Source: Sulfopaludibacter sp035606355
GTDB taxonomy: Bacteria > Acidobacteriota > Terriglobia > Bryobacterales > Bryobacteraceae
NCBI GenBank assembly: GCA_035606355.1
Contig: DATNFO010000044.1
Coordinates: 39,406-103,405, forward strand
Direction: 5' to 3'
Length of the DNA stretch: 64,000 nt
The position numbers and the translations under genes are program-made. The notes below the pieces were generated by a model that saw only the letters and a program-made list of their open reading frames with translations, was not told where the DNA came from and ran no database searches. Below are positions 34,235-42,399 of this stretch, piece by piece. Numbering within the stretch: position 1 is the stretch's first letter; each line of letters opens with the position of its first letter.

Positions 34235-34828
34235 ATGATCGCCCTGCTCCGCGGAACACTTTTGGAAAAGCACCCGAATCAAGCCATCGTGGAAACCGGA
34301 GGAGTAGGCTATGATGTCGCCATTCCCGTTTCGACCTTCACCAACCTTCCCGACCCCGGCGCGGAAGTCCGCCTCCGCATACACACCCACGTACGTGAAG
34401 ACGCGCTCTCGCTCTATGGCTTTCTGACGCAAGACGAAAAAGCGCTCTTCGAAAAACTGATCGGTGTCAGCGGCATCGGACCCACGCTGGCCGTGAAAAT
34501 TCTCTCCGGACTCGCCGCCACGGATCTCATCTTCGCCATTCGCAAAGGCGAAGTCGACCGCCTCGTGCGCGTTCCCGGAGTCGGCAAGAAAACCGCCGAG
34601 CGCATCGTCCTGGAGCTGCGCGACAAGCTTCCCGCGCCCGCCGGCGAAGAGCCCGCCGAACCCGCATCCGCCGCGCTCAGCGCCGAGGAGCAGGACGTGC
34701 TCAGCGCCCTGCTGAATCTCGGCTGCGGCCGTCCCCAGGCCGAACAGGCCGTTCGCAAAGCCAAAGCCGCCGGAGCTCCCGCCGGATTCGAGCCGCTCTT
34801 CCGGCGCGCGCTCGAACTCGTGCGTTAA
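34235..34828 (+). CDS. ruvA: RuvA, Holliday junction-binding subunit
   Basis: The 197-residue protein has the OB-fold domain (MIALLRGTLLEKHPNQAIVE ... GYDVAIPVSTFTNLP), the two helix-hairpin-helix motifs (LIGVSGIGPTLAVKILSG and VRVPGVGKKTAERIVLELRD) and the C-terminal RuvB-binding three-helix domain (LSALLNLGCGRPQAEQAVRK). It binds four-way junctions as a tetramer and loads RuvB. A CATAAT lies 15 bases before the ATG. First of ruvA-ruvB-folK; ruvC is not in the window. Confidence 0.95.
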   Translation: MIALLRGTLLEKHPNQAIVETGGVGYDVAIPVSTFTNLPDPGAEVRLRIHTHVREDALSLYGFLTQDEKALFEKLIGVSGIGPTLAVKILSGLAATDLIFAIRKGEVDRLVRVPGVGKKTAERIVLELRDKLPAPAGEEPAEPASAALSAEEQDVLSALLNLGCGRPQAEQAVRKAKAAGAPAGFEPLFRRALELVR

Positions 34829-34839
34829 TCTGGAGCTTC

Positions 34840-35865
34840 ATGCCAGACCGGCAACTCATTTCCGGCGCGCCGCAGCCCGAAGACCTGCAATTCGAAACGG
34901 GCCTCCGCCCGCGCAAACTGGCCGATTTCACGGGGCAAACCAAGCTCAAGGAGAACCTCGACATCGCCATCAAGGCCGCGCGGATGCGCAACGAAGCCAT
35001 GGACCATGTGCTGCTCTACGGTCCGCCCGGCCTCGGCAAAACCACCCTCGCCTCCATCATCGCCGAGGAACTCGAAGTCGGCTTCACCACCACTAGCGGG
35101 CCCGTCCTGCAAAAGAAACTCGACCTCACCGGCATCCTCAGCAACATCCGCGCGCGCCAGGTCTTTTTCATCGACGAAGTGCACCGCCTGCTTCCTGACG
35201 TGGAGGAAATGCTCTATTCGGCGCTGGAAGATTTCCGCGTCGATATTCTGGTCGGCGTCGGACCGGGCGCGCGCACCCACTCTTTGCCGATGCCCAAGTT
35301 CACGGCGATCGGAGCCACCACGCGGCAAGGCCTGGTGAGCGCGCCGCTGCGGGGCCGCTTCGGCCTCGTCCTCCGCCTCGACCCCTACGAAACTCCGGAG
35401 CTCCAGGCGATTGTGAAACGCTCGGCCGCCATTCTCGCAGTGAGCATTGAGGACGCCGCCGCCGAGGAGATCGCACGCCGCTGCCGCGGCACACCGCGTA
35501 TCGCCAACCGCCTGCTGCGCCGTGTTCGCGACTACGCGCAGGTCCGCGCCGACGGACGCATTACGCAGGGTGTCGCCCAGACCGCGCTGAATCTGCTCGA
35601 TGTGGACCGCTATGGACTCGACGAGATCGACCGCAAAGTGATGATGACCATTCTCGAGAAGTACGCAGGTGGCCCCGTCGGAGTGAACACCATCGCGGCT
35701 TCCATCGGCGAGGAACCGGGCACCATCGAGGAAGTGTACGAGCCCTACCTCATCCAGCTCGGCTTCCTCAACCGGACGCCCCGCGGCCGCACCGCGACCG
35801 AACGGGCTTACGATTACTTCGACGTGAAGCCCAAATACCGGATCGGTCAGCCGCCGCTTTTTTAG
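34840..35865 (+). CDS. ruvB: RuvB, Holliday junction branch-migration ATPase
   Basis: The 341-residue AAA+ motor has Walker A in LLYGPPGLGKTTLASIIAEE, Walker B in QVFFIDEVHRLLPDVEEMLY, sensor 1 in FTAIGATTRQGLVSAPLRGR, the arginine-finger region FGLVLRLDPYETPEL, and the winged-helix C-terminus (LIQLGFLNRTPRGRTATERA). The start PEDLQFETGLRPRKLADFTG is standard. It lies 11 bases after ruvA and two bases before folK. Confidence 0.96.
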   Translation: MPDRQLISGAPQPEDLQFETGLRPRKLADFTGQTKLKENLDIAIKAARMRNEAMDHVLLYGPPGLGKTTLASIIAEELEVGFTTTSGPVLQKKLDLTGILSNIRARQVFFIDEVHRLLPDVEEMLYSALEDFRVDILVGVGPGARTHSLPMPKFTAIGATTRQGLVSAPLRGRFGLVLRLDPYETPELQAIVKRSAAILAVSIEDAAAEEIARRCRGTPRIANRLLRRVRDYAQVRADGRITQGVAQTALNLLDVDRYGLDEIDRKVMMTILEKYAGGPVGVNTIAASIGEEPGTIEEVYEPYLIQLGFLNRTPRGRTATERAYDYFDVKPKYRIGQPPLF

Positions 35866-35867
35866 CT

Positions 35868-36350
35868 ATGGCGAAAGTGTACCTGAGTTTGGGAAGCAAC
35901 TTAGGCGATCGTCAAGCCAACTTACAGGCGGCGATCGACCGTTTCCCCGCGGCCGGGATTCAACTGCTTCGAGTCTCGCCTGTCTATGAAACCGAACCGG
36001 TCGATTACCTCGACCAGCCCAGCTTTCTCAACTTAGTCGTAGAGGTAGAAACCGAACTCGCGCCGTGTGACTTACTAAGTCAAACTACCGCGATTGAAAA
36101 GGAGTTAGGCCGTGTGCGGAACATCCCGAAAGGTCCGCGCACGATAGATATCGATATCCTGTTCTATGACGAAGCAGTTATCGAGACGCCGACGCTGACC
36201 ATACCGCATCCGCGCCTGGCCGAGCGCCGCTTTGTCTTAGTCCCGCTGAATGACTTGGAACCAAACCTCCGCCATCCAGTTACAAAACAAACCGTGCAGG
36301 AACTGCTGTCAATTGCGCCGCCACAAAAGGTGGCCAAGCACGGTCCGTGA
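35868..36350 (+). CDS. folK: FolK, 6-hydroxymethyl-7,8-dihydropterin pyrophosphokinase
   Basis: The 160-residue enzyme transfers pyrophosphate from ATP to 6-hydroxymethyl-7,8-dihydropterin in folate synthesis. Signatures are YLSLGSNLGDRQANLQAAID, SPVYETEPVDYLDQPSFLN, LGRVRNIPKGPRTIDIDILF (the R-x-DID active-site region) and LTIPHPRLAERRFVLVPLND. It follows ruvB by two bases. Base composition is somewhat less GC-rich than its neighbours (for example codons TTA and AAC), but the protein is intact. Confidence 0.94.
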   Translation: MAKVYLSLGSNLGDRQANLQAAIDRFPAAGIQLLRVSPVYETEPVDYLDQPSFLNLVVEVETELAPCDLLSQTTAIEKELGRVRNIPKGPRTIDIDILFYDEAVIETPTLTIPHPRLAERRFVLVPLNDLEPNLRHPVTKQTVQELLSIAPPQKVAKHGP

Positions 36351-36365
36351 TGCAACGTCGAAACC

Positions 36366-36586
36366 GCCGCCTTCCGGCTGCCGTTCTCGCCGCACTCCAT
36401 TCGCCTTTCGATGCACCGTTTACCGCTCCCTCACGGTCACGGCTCCGTTAGCAGAATCAAGTACATACGGAGCCGTGACCGTAAGGGAGCGGTAATAGGT
36501 GCCGGGAATGCGAGCGCATTTGAGGGCGTCAAAAAAGCAATTCGATATTTTTTCACAATCCCGTGAGGGAGCGGTAAAAGGTGCCC
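36366..36586. repeat. Hairpin repeat cluster A (after folK)
   Basis: A 28-bp inverted repeat (TACCGCTCCCTCACGGTCAC at 36421-36440, arm to 36448; partner arm 36467-36494) encloses an 18-base loop. Outside the left arm, a reverse-oriented unit CACTCCATTCGCCTTTCGAT lies at 36393-36412. To the right come GGTGCCGGGAATGCG and a second fragment, CGTGAGGGAGCGGTAAAAGG (36562-36581). The arms and unit match clusters at 53.6, 57.4 and 63.9 kb. The loop is in reverse orientation compared with those three, while the left arm is the same as theirs. There is no open gene in this gap. Confidence 0.85.
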
Positions 36587-36606
36587 TCAAGACAGATGCA
36601 TTGCGC

Positions 36607-37314
36607 TCAGATGAACATCTCTTCGTCCTGAGTCGCCGTATTCACAGGCGACTTACGCCCTTTCACCAACGTCGAAACGGCCGCCGAGACGCCCGCCGCA
36701 ATCCCGTTCACTTCCCGTACGGGACGCAGCACCGCCCGCTTCACGTTCTCGCCGACCTCTTCCACCTTCTCGACGGTATTCTCCACCGAGTTATCGATCT
36801 GCGCAAGCCGTTCCCGCGCGCGATCTCCCGCGTCGGCAATCAAATCGCCCAACCGCTCCACCTGCTCGCGCCCGGACTTGGCAATCTCGCTCACCTGATG
36901 ACCGATCTGCGTCACCTGATCGCCGATCTCCGCCACTTTCGGCCGCGTCTCCGCCACCAGAGCTTCCGTGTTCGCCAGAATCGCCTTCACCGCCGGGCGG
37001 TTCTCCTCGAGCATCCGATCCACGCTGCCGATCGTCATGCCCGCCTTCTCCACCGCCGGTCCCGCCTTGTCGATCACCGGCCCTGCTTTCTGCATCAACA
37101 CTTCGGCGCGATCCAGAAGGGGATGAATCTTCTCGGTCAGCGGTTCGACCTTTCCGATGAGAGGATCCACCCGATCCATGAGCGACGCGGTCTTATTCTG
37201 CATCTTTCGCGCGATGCGATACAGCGCAAACATGACCCCGGCCTGCACCAGAAACGCCAGGCAGGCCAGCGCCACCGCGATTGCTACAAAGATGCGAAAA
37301 ACGTCGTCAGGCAT
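36607..37314 (-). CDS. Membrane-anchored coiled-coil protein (DUF948/methyl-accepting-like)
   Basis: The 235-residue protein has one N-terminal helix (VFRIFVAIAVALACLAFLVQ). A long alpha-helical region of heptad-like repeats follows: LMDRVDPLIGKVEPLTEKIH, KAGPVIDKAGPAVEKAG, EIGDQVTQIGHQVSEIAKSG and SVENTVEKVEEVGENVKRAV. This layout is typical of DUF948-type envelope proteins of unknown role. It lies 40 bases downstream of the YtxH-like gene, and such pairs are common. Confidence 0.7.
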   Translation of the reverse strand: MPDDVFRIFVAIAVALACLAFLVQAGVMFALYRIARKMQNKTASLMDRVDPLIGKVEPLTEKIHPLLDRAEVLMQKAGPVIDKAGPAVEKAGMTIGSVDRMLEENRPAVKAILANTEALVAETRPKVAEIGDQVTQIGHQVSEIAKSGREQVERLGDLIADAGDRARERLAQIDNSVENTVEKVEEVGENVKRAVLRPVREVNGIAAGVSAAVSTLVKGRKSPVNTATQDEEMFI

Positions 37315-37354
37315 ACGAGCGAATCCCTCCCCGGACGATACTCACCTACCGGTC

Positions 37355-37660
37355 TTACGATCTACCTTCTGACGGCGCCGGCGGTTGGCCTACCGTGTCG
37401 CGATACGCCTGCCGGCCCGCTTCCATCGCGTCCGTAAGGTTGTCACGCTGCCGGTTCACGACGTCGCGGCCCTTGTCCACCCACTCCGAAGCCGTCTGCT
37501 TCAAATCACCACTGCGCTGCCGGATAAAATCGCCACTCTCTCCAGCTTTGTCTTTGATCATCTGGCGCGTTTCCGATCCGGATTTCGGGGCGAACAACAT
37601 TCCGATGCCCACGCCCACGCCCAGCCCCAACAAAAAGCTGGAAAGCCCGTTCTTGTCCAT
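37355..37660 (-). CDS. YtxH-domain small membrane protein
   Basis: The 101-residue protein has the YtxH signature: an N-terminal Gly-rich helix followed by FAPKSGSETR (SSFLLGLGVGVGIGMLFAPK), then a charged helical tail (KDKAGESGDFIRQRSGDLKQ). YtxH-like proteins are induced by general stress in some bacteria and have no known activity. AAGGAGG seven bases upstream supports the ATG at 37660. First gene of a pair with the coiled-coil protein. Confidence 0.82.
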   Translation of the reverse strand: MDKNGLSSFLLGLGVGVGIGMLFAPKSGSETRQMIKDKAGESGDFIRQRSGDLKQTASEWVDKGRDVVNRQRDNLTDAMEAGRQAYRDTVGQPPAPSEGRS

Positions 37661-37725
37661 TCGTCTGCCTCCTTGAATAAGCGCTGCTACATCGACGGAA
37701 AAGCCGTCGGCTTCGCCATTTACAG

Positions 37726-37731
37726 TATACT
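37726..37731 (+). promoter_or_regulatory. Candidate -10 box of recX
   Basis: TATACT lies 12 bases before the recX ATG, which would leave a leader of only a few bases. No good -35 match is visible. A small GACGG/CCGTC hairpin lies just upstream (about 37693-37708). Confidence 0.35.
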
Positions 37732-37743
37732 CCCCGTAGGATC

Positions 37744-38289
37744 ATGAACCAACGAAAAGCCCGTCCGCTGGATGCCGATGCCTTGTGGTCGTTCGCACTG
37801 AAAACACTAGGCCGCCGTGCGCATTCTACCGGCGAGCTCCGCGACAAACTCCGGCAGCGGGCAGACAAGCTCGGCGATGTGGAAGACGTCCTCCATCGCC
37901 TCAAGGATTGCGGCTATTTGAGCGACCAGCGCTTCGCCGAATCTTTCGCCGCCGCCCGCCTCGCCAACGAACGCTTCGGGAAAACGCGGGTGATTCAGGA
38001 TCTCCGCCAGCACCGCGTCGCGCCCAATCTCGCGGAAACGTCCGTCCGCAAAGTCTACGAAGACGTGGACGAACAGGCGCTCATCGAAGAATGGATCCGC
38101 CGCAAATACCGGAGCGCCGATCGGGAAACTCTCTTCCACGAAGAGAAGGACTTAGCCGCGGCCTACCGCCGCCTGACCCGAGCCGGTTTCCGCTCCGGTC
38201 AAATCATCCAAGCCCTCAAGAAATTCGCGAAAGACCCTGACTTACTCGACGCCTTCGAGCCCCCCGAAGAACCGCTAGCTGAGGAATAA
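37744..38289 (+). CDS. recX: RecX, regulator of RecA
   Basis: The 181-residue all-helical protein has the three-helix RecX repeats: LWSFALKTLGRRAHSTGELR, DKLRQRADKLGDVEDVLHRL, KDCGYLSDQRFAESFAAARL, GKTRVIQDLRQHRVAPNLAE and a final repeat ending FRSGQIIQALKKF. RecX binds RecA filaments and dampens recombinase activity. recA is not in the window. Confidence 0.9.
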   Translation: MNQRKARPLDADALWSFALKTLGRRAHSTGELRDKLRQRADKLGDVEDVLHRLKDCGYLSDQRFAESFAAARLANERFGKTRVIQDLRQHRVAPNLAETSVRKVYEDVDEQALIEEWIRRKYRSADRETLFHEEKDLAAAYRRLTRAGFRSGQIIQALKKFAKDPDLLDAFEPPEEPLAEE

Positions 38290-38371
38290 TTCAACGGTTC
38301 ACCCCGTTGACGCGCATGATATTCTAATAACGGAATCGCGGAAGGTATGCACTCCCGCGACTCCTGGCTAA

Positions 38372-38452
38372 CTACCGGCCGTTACGGAACCGGATGTTAA
38401 CCACGATGCGGACAATGATTTTGATCGCTGCCCGCAGAGGGGTAACCGTCAT
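38372..38452 (-). CDS. Candidate 26-residue cationic hydrophobic peptide
   Basis: The short ORF (ATG at 38452, TAG at 38374-38372) encodes a peptide starting MTVTPLRAAIKIIVRIVVNI and ending RFRNGR. It has six basic residues, no acidic ones and an I/V-rich core. Arg7, Lys11 and Arg15 fall on one face of a helix, as in small membrane-active peptides. It is preceded by AAAGGAGGT with five bases to the ATG, the best Shine-Dalgarno sequence in the window, and by a long structured leader. No stop-codon decay is seen. I know of no match. It could be a type I toxin-like or regulatory membrane peptide, or a leader peptide with no downstream gene. Confidence 0.5.
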   Translation of the reverse strand: MTVTPLRAAIKIIVRIVVNIRFRNGR

Positions 38453-38524
38453 GGGCTACCTCCTTTCTAGCTACGACCGGTTGGCCCCGCGGGAAACCGC
38501 GGGGCTCGTGTTCGGTCGAAGCCC
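38453..38524 (-). promoter_or_regulatory. Candidate structured 5' leader RNA with three stacked stems
   Basis: Read on the minus strand, 38524-38453 can fold as one long stem. The outer pairs are GGGCT (38524-38520) with AGCCC (38457-38453). The middle pairs are CGACCG (38518-38513) with CGGTCG (38479-38474). The inner 9-bp stem is GCCCCGCGG with CCGCGGGGC (38505-38484), closed by a four-base loop. The Shine-Dalgarno AAAGGAGGT lies in the internal loop just before the ATG of the 26-codon ORF, so folding could control its access. On the plus strand the inner loop would be a GAAA tetraloop. A possible minus-strand -10 (TAATAT) lies at 38571-38576. Confidence 0.5.
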
Positions 38525-38642
38525 AAGTGCTTCTTCCTTACACGCCACACTGTCCGACGCGCTAGAACGGATATATTAGCACCTGTTTGTCTTTTAGCCG
38601 CGTTGATCTACGTTCATCAGCGTCCCCTAATCCTAGGGCGCC
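38525..38642. other. Intergenic tail between candidate leader and sigma-54 activator
   Basis: This stretch contains CGTTGATCTACGTTCATCAG (38600-38619). It resembles a short intergenic repeat (variants of 'GATGAACGTAGATCAACGCGG') that I recall from many environmental genomes. No gene is visible. With 38290-38371 it makes up the rest of the recX to sigma-54 activator gap. Confidence 0.4.
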
Positions 38643-40661
38643 CTACTTAGCCTCAATCCCCAGCTTCCGCATCTTCGCCTGAAGCGTAGTCCGCTTCATC
38701 CCCAACAACGCCGCCGCCCCTCGCTCTCCCCCGACCTTCCCGCCAGCCTCGCGCAGCGCCTTCAAAATAGCCTCCCGCTCGGCATCCTCCAACGTCACCG
38801 CCGGCCCGCCCGCCGCCGGCGCGCTCACCGGACCCGCCTTCCGCAACTCCTGCACCGGAGCCTGCAAGCTTGCCCCTGGCGTCAGAATCACCGCCCGCTC
38901 CACGAAATTCTGGAGCTCGCGAATATTCCCCGGCCAGTCATAGCGCGTCATCGCCTCCATCGCCTCCGACGGAATATTGCCGATCCGCTTGTTCATCCGG
39001 CGCGCGCTCTGCTGTACGAAATACCGGACCAGCAGCGGGATGTCTTCGCGACGCTCGCGCAACGCAGGCACGGTCACGGGAAACACGTTCAGCCGGTAAT
39101 ACAGATCCGCCCGAAATTCGCGAGCCTCTACCAGCGTCCCCAAATCCCGATTCGTCGCCGCGATCAGTCTCGCGTCCGTCTTCAGCGTCCGCGAACTCCC
39201 CAGCCGCTCGAACTCGCGTTCCTGTAGCACTCTTAGCAGCTTGGTCTGCAACTCCAGCGGAATCTCGCCCACTTCGTCCAGAAAAATGCTGCCGTGATTC
39301 GCCAGTTCGAAGCGTCCGATCCGCTGTGCGATCGCCCCCGTGAACGCGCCCTTCTCGTGGCCGAACATCTCGCTCTCCAGCAGCCCTGTCGGAATCGCCG
39401 CGCAATTCAGTTTTACGAACGTCCCCTGCTTGCGTCCGCTCAACTCGTGAATGGCCCGCGCGATCAATTCCTTTCCCGTGCCGGTCTCCCCATAAATCAA
39501 CACCGTCGCATCGGTCGGAGCCACCGTCGCCACCTGCTCCAGAATGGCCTTCAGCGCGCGGCTGTCGCCCACGATGTCTTCGAACCGGTTGTCCGTGCGG
39601 ATCTCGCCCTCGAGATATACCTTCTCCTCCTCCAGCCGCGCGTTCAACTCCTCCACCCGCTTGTACGACAGCGCATTTTGCAGCGCGATCGAGATTTGCC
39701 CGGCCACCTGCGTGAAGAACGGCACGTCGTCCGCCGCGAAAAAGTCCTCCCGCCGCGATCCCAAATTCAGCGACCCCAAGTTTCCGCTCGGAGCCAGCAG
39801 CGGGATACAGCAGATGCTGCGGATGTCCTCGCGTTCGAACAAGTCCGCCGTCCCCGGAGAAATTTCCCGCACCTCCTGCCGGTTGAACACGCGGCCCTCG
39901 CGCTGCTGAAACACGAACCCGGCGAGCGAACTGTGTAGCGGCACCACCGCGTCCTCCTGAATCGCGCCCGAGCCTTCCGGAAAATCCAAAACCTGCAACC
40001 GCATCGCGCCGCTTTCGGCGTCGTAAATCAGCAGGCTCACGTAATCCAACCCGAAGCTGCGCCGCAGCGACGCGGAAATCGCCTGAAACAGGCTCTTGCT
40101 CGCCAGGCACCCCACCACCGCGTTATTGATCTCCAGCAGCGCGCGCAGCCGGTCCCGCTCGCGGGCAAGCTGCGTCTCATATTCCCGCGCCGACTCCGAA
40201 TTCAACGCGTTGTCCACCGCCACTGCCACTTGGCGCGCCACATGCCGCATGAACTCGACATCCTCCGCCGAATACGCGCTCGCCTCCATCGACCCGAAAT
40301 TCAAACCGCCCAAATCGCGCTGCGCGGTAGACAGCGGCAGCGAACAGAACGAATGAATCCCATGCCTGCCGGCCACGTCGCGCAGGCGGGGATACCGTTC
40401 GTCCACCATAATGTCCGCGGAGTAAAAAGGCTCCCTCGTCTTCAGCGTTTCGCTCGTGGGTGTTTCGCCCAACGGGCTTTCAATCGTGAGCGCACCATTC
40501 AGCGGCTGATCCGTTTCCAGAACATGCAGCCGCACCACGCCGCGCTCGAAGTCCACCAGCGTCAGGCCGATGAAATCGAAGTGAACCAGCGGCTTTAAAC
40601 ACCGGCTCAACTCCCCGAATAACGTGGCAAGCTGGCGGTGCCTGGCAATGCTCTCCGCCAC
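38643..40661 (-). CDS. Sigma-54-dependent transcriptional activator with two GAF domains (FhlA-like)
   Basis: The 672-residue protein has GAF domain 1 at about 20-155, GAF domain 2 at about 185-330, then the AAA+ sigma-54 interaction domain at about 355-590 and a Fis-type helix-turn-helix at the end (AALLGMKRTTLQAKMRKLGI). The central domain has Walker A LIYGETGTGKELIARAIHEL, the sigma-54 contact loop ESEMFGHEKGAFTGAIAQRI, Walker B GSIFLDEVGEIPLELQTKLL and RADLYYRLNVFPVTVPALRE. The GAF domains probably sense a small molecule. GTG 40661 has no Shine-Dalgarno sequence. The frame stays coding-like upstream (DSTRARYEALLD), and CTG at 40718, seven bases after AGGGGG and beside the previous stop, may be the true start. 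Confidence 0.9.
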   Translation of the reverse strand: MAESIARHRQLATLFGELSRCLKPLVHFDFIGLTLVDFERGVVRLHVLETDQPLNGALTIESPLGETPTSETLKTREPFYSADIMVDERYPRLRDVAGRHGIHSFCSLPLSTAQRDLGGLNFGSMEASAYSAEDVEFMRHVARQVAVAVDNALNSESAREYETQLARERDRLRALLEINNAVVGCLASKSLFQAISASLRRSFGLDYVSLLIYDAESGAMRLQVLDFPEGSGAIQEDAVVPLHSSLAGFVFQQREGRVFNRQEVREISPGTADLFEREDIRSICCIPLLAPSGNLGSLNLGSRREDFFAADDVPFFTQVAGQISIALQNALSYKRVEELNARLEEEKVYLEGEIRTDNRFEDIVGDSRALKAILEQVATVAPTDATVLIYGETGTGKELIARAIHELSGRKQGTFVKLNCAAIPTGLLESEMFGHEKGAFTGAIAQRIGRFELANHGSIFLDEVGEIPLELQTKLLRVLQEREFERLGSSRTLKTDARLIAATNRDLGTLVEAREFRADLYYRLNVFPVTVPALRERREDIPLLVRYFVQQSARRMNKRIGNIPSEAMEAMTRYDWPGNIRELQNFVERAVILTPGASLQAPVQELRKAGPVSAPAAGGPAVTLEDAEREAILKALREAGGKVGGERGAAALLGMKRTTLQAKMRKLGIEAK

Positions 40662-40719
40662 GTCAAGCAGAGCTTCGTAGCGAGCGCGAGTGGAGTCCTC
40701 TTTGGAGATGTCCTTCAGT

Positions 40720-41529
40720 CTACCGCCCCCTGCCGTACATCAAAACCAAACTCCGCTGCGCAAACGGCAGATATACCAGAATCGCGCAGAACCCGATCGC
40801 CATCCCCACACTCACAGAATGAGCCAGCAGAAACGGACTCAGCGACCACACGAGATCCAGAATCAGCAGCCACGGAAACATACGCGCGAACTTCCGCGGC
40901 AAGGTTCGCAAATCGAACGCCGCCGCGGCCGCCAGATACAGCCGCACCGGAATCCCGGCCGCCGCCGACCCCGCCACCACCCCCAGCATCACTGCCGGCA
41001 ACCACAACTGAGCCTCGGCCAGCACATCGTCCACTTCCCGAAGATTCGCCAGCGCCATCAAATAGAAACTCAGATACAAAGCTTGAACCATCAAAAGCAG
41101 AATGCGGACCACCTTCCGCGGCGGAGCCGGTAACTCCTCCGGAGTAGACAGAACGCCCGGCCGTCCCGCATCCTCAACTGCCGCCGTCGCAGCCGCAGCC
41201 GGCGCCACCCCATCCAGCCGCTCGACCGGAGCCACGAACCGGTAGCCCTTACCCGGCACTGTCTCCACATACCGTGGCCTCGCCGCCGAATCGTTCAGGG
41301 CATCCCGTATCTTGTTCACCGCCGTATTCAGCCCGTGATCGAAATCCACGAAAGTGTCGCTGCCCCACAACCGCGTCCGCATCTCCTCGCGCGACACCAA
41401 CTCGCCCGGCCGCTCCAGCATCATGGTCAGCACCTGAAACGGCTGCGCGTGCAGTTTCACACGAAGTCCGTGCTTCCGCAACTCGCCCTTGCCGGCGTCT
41501 GCTTCGTAAACCCCGAACTTGAACAGCAT
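40720..41529 (-). CDS. Winged-helix DNA-binding protein with C-terminal membrane helices
   Basis: The 269-residue protein has an OmpR/PhoB-type winged helix at the N-terminus (about 1-100). It includes RVKLHAQPFQVLTMMLERPG, REEMRTRLWGSDTFVDFDHG, LNTAVNKIRDALNDSAARPR and YVETVPGKGYRFV, as in CadC/ToxR-like regulators. A Pro/Ala linker and about four membrane helices follow (LLLMVQALYLSFYLMALANL to AIGFCAILVYLPF). This fusion is very common in acidobacteria. It may sense a membrane signal and bind DNA while anchored. Its stop codon touches the probable start of the sigma-54 activator gene, so the two are likely translationally coupled. Confidence 0.82.
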   Translation of the reverse strand: MLFKFGVYEADAGKGELRKHGLRVKLHAQPFQVLTMMLERPGELVSREEMRTRLWGSDTFVDFDHGLNTAVNKIRDALNDSAARPRYVETVPGKGYRFVAPVERLDGVAPAAAATAAVEDAGRPGVLSTPEELPAPPRKVVRILLLMVQALYLSFYLMALANLREVDDVLAEAQLWLPAVMLGVVAGSAAAGIPVRLYLAAAAAFDLRTLPRKFARMFPWLLILDLVWSLSPFLLAHSVSVGMAIGFCAILVYLPFAQRSLVLMYGRGR

Positions 41530-41658
41530 GAAATCACTAGTTTAGACCAGAGCACAACCCGTTCGCGCTCAATCACCTACACAGTGAGATGCGTTCCATC
41601 CGCGGTTTGACTCCCAAAGTATTGCCCCGCCGCCGCCGCAAGCTGCACAATCCAAATC

Positions 41659-42399
41659 GTGAGACCGATTTCTACCTTCGCAGCGCTTCTCTTTGCCCTC
41701 CCCGGTGCGGCCGCCCACCTGACTCCGGCAGCCTCGCGCGCCTTCGACGCCTACGTCCAGTCGGCCGAACCCCGCGCCGTTGCCGCCCAACCCGGAGGCG
41801 CCCCAGACACCCGCATCGACCCCGTCAACGGCGGCACCTGGTCCGTTCCCGGCGGACTCATCCACCACTGGCGTGGCATCGCCTTCGTCCCCGGAGCGCG
41901 CGCCACGGACATGCTCGGCCTCATCCATGACCGCGACCACTTGGAGCGCTACTACGCCCCCGATGTCGTGTACTCCCGCGTCATCGCCCCGAACACAGTC
42001 CTCATGCGCTTTAAGAAACAGCGCATCGTCACTGTCGTCATCGACGCCGAATTCCAGACTCGCTCCGCCACCACCGCGCCCGGCCGGGGCTATTCCCTCT
42101 CCCGCAGCACGCACGTCTGGCAGGTGGAGAGACCCGGCACTCCCGCCGAGCGCCGCCTCCCTGAGGGCGACGACGATGGCTACCTCTGGCGCCTCAACTC
42201 TTACTGGACCTTCCGCGAGACCGCCGGCGGCCTCTTCATCCAGTGCGAAGCCATCTCCCTTACCCGCGACGTTCCTACCGGCTTGGGCTGGTTGCTCAAC
42301 CCGATCATCCAGACCCTTCCGCGCGCGTCGCTCGAGTTCACGCTGAACGCCACCAGGAGCGCACTCACAACCATAGCCGCCAAGGAGGCACACCAATGA
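41659..42399 (+). CDS. Exported START/SRPBCC-like protein of a lipid-type operon
   Basis: The 246-residue protein starts VRPISTFAALLFALPGAAAH, a signal peptide. It has a long central segment DMLGLIHDRDHLERYYAPDV, VLMRFKKQRIVTVVIDAEFQ, SYWTFRETAGGLFIQCEAIS and a helical end (RASLEFTLNATRSALTTIA). The size, the strand pattern and the long C-terminal helix suggest a START/SRPBCC-like lipid-binding fold, but I cannot name the family. GTG 41659 has no clear Shine-Dalgarno sequence. It overlaps the CDP-alcohol transferase gene by four bases (ATGA) and leads a four-gene operon. Confidence 0.65.
   Translation: MRPISTFAALLFALPGAAAHLTPAASRAFDAYVQSAEPRAVAAQPGGAPDTRIDPVNGGTWSVPGGLIHHWRGIAFVPGARATDMLGLIHDRDHLERYYAPDVVYSRVIAPNTVLMRFKKQRIVTVVIDAEFQTRSATTAPGRGYSLSRSTHVWQVERPGTPAERRLPEGDDDGYLWRLNSYWTFRETAGGLFIQCEAISLTRDVPTGLGWLLNPIIQTLPRASLEFTLNATRSALTTIAAKEAHQ

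Noticed and set aside
38394..38579. 61-residue plus-strand ORF across the structured RNA region
   Set aside because: No Shine-Dalgarno sequence and it crosses the hairpin; the minus-strand 26-codon ORF has far better initiation signals.
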